DNA of 6,505 bases. Origin: an uncultured Calothrix sp. (lineage in GTDB: Bacteria; Cyanobacteriota; Cyanobacteriia; Cyanobacteriales; Nostocaceae). Below, piece after piece: positions 6,461 to 6,505 of the stretch. Under the pieces are notes generated by a model. It saw nothing but the letters and a program-made list of their open reading frames with translations. It searched no databases and was not told where the DNA came from. The stretch is taken from positions 1 to 6,505 of the forward strand of contig CAKZYM010000102.1 of assembly GCA_937884685.1 (NCBI GenBank), given 5' to 3'. Numbering within the stretch: position 1 is the first letter of the stretch; each line of letters begins with the position of its first letter. The translations under genes were made by a program, and so were the position numbers.

Positions 6461-6485
6461 ACTTTAGCACTTAAAAAGCTAAAGT
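6461..6485 (-). terminator. Probable intrinsic terminator of a minus-strand gene beyond the right edge
   Basis: ACTTTAGC (6461-6468) and GCTAAAGT (6478-6485) form a perfect 8-bp stem around a 9-nt loop. Read on the minus strand, the stem is followed at once by TTTTTAATTG, the hairpin plus T-run of an intrinsic terminator. On the plus strand no T-run follows. It implies a leftward-transcribed gene ending just outside the window. Confidence 0.5.
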
Positions 6486-6505
6486 CTACAGGAGCATATA
6501 TACTG

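Larger units (their letters stand above)
5462..6505. other. AT-rich intergenic region of about 1 kb without a convincing gene
   Basis: Apart from the items listed separately (inverted repeats at 5668-5695 and 5714-5729, paired TTGACA at 5733-5761, weak ORF at 5991-6203, minus-strand terminator at 6461-6485), nothing is recognisable. All frames are broken by frequent stops. There are no tRNA-like or rRNA-like segments, no transposase remnants that I can identify, and no long repeats. The first part must hold the promoter of the minus-strand glycosyltransferase, but I see no convincing -35/-10 pair. The stretch 6206-6460 is very AT-rich and shows nothing supportable. Confidence 0.7.

Overview
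The window looks like part of a filamentous, probably heterocyst-forming cyanobacterium (Nostocales-like). The evidence is the low GC content, the PAS-GAF-GAF histidine kinase style, and two intergenic arrays with a 7-bp period. These resemble the short tandemly repeated repetitive sequences (STRR) known from Nostoc, Calothrix and relatives. The assignment is an inference; no rRNA or other taxonomic marker is present.

Positions 1-4525 form a plus-strand signalling cluster. A 10-copy heptamer array (1-74) leads into a large sensor kinase (91-2598: PAS, GAF, GAF, HisKA, HATPase, helical tail). A second kinase with an N-terminal receiver follows directly (2601-4094: REC, PAS, HisKA, HATPase). 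After a 59-nt spacer built on a 7-bp period comes a stand-alone receiver protein (4154-4525). Together they offer two autophosphorylating kinases and two receiver domains, but no DNA-binding or enzymatic output domain. The likely role is a phosphorelay or kinase-regulation module whose final output is encoded elsewhere or acts by protein contact. The first kinase keeps the C-terminal helical tail that in cyanobacterial hybrid kinases normally follows a receiver, yet the receiver itself is absent.

A strong imperfect hairpin (4544-4585) separates this cluster from a convergent minus-strand gene (4595-5461) for a WecG/TagA/CpsF-type glycosyltransferase, which probably acts in surface polysaccharide or glycolipid assembly.

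Positions 5462-6505 are about 1 kb of AT-rich DNA with no convincing gene. They hold several short inverted repeats, a pair of TTGACA direct repeats, one weak 70-codon ORF (5991-6203) and, near the right edge, a hairpin plus T-run oriented as a terminator for a minus-strand gene lying beyond the window. I found no tRNA, rRNA, CRISPR array, insertion sequence or transposase. I see no clear novel system. The best leads are the receiver-less hybrid kinase with its histidine-free tail and the two heptamer arrays placed where ribosome binding sites would be expected.
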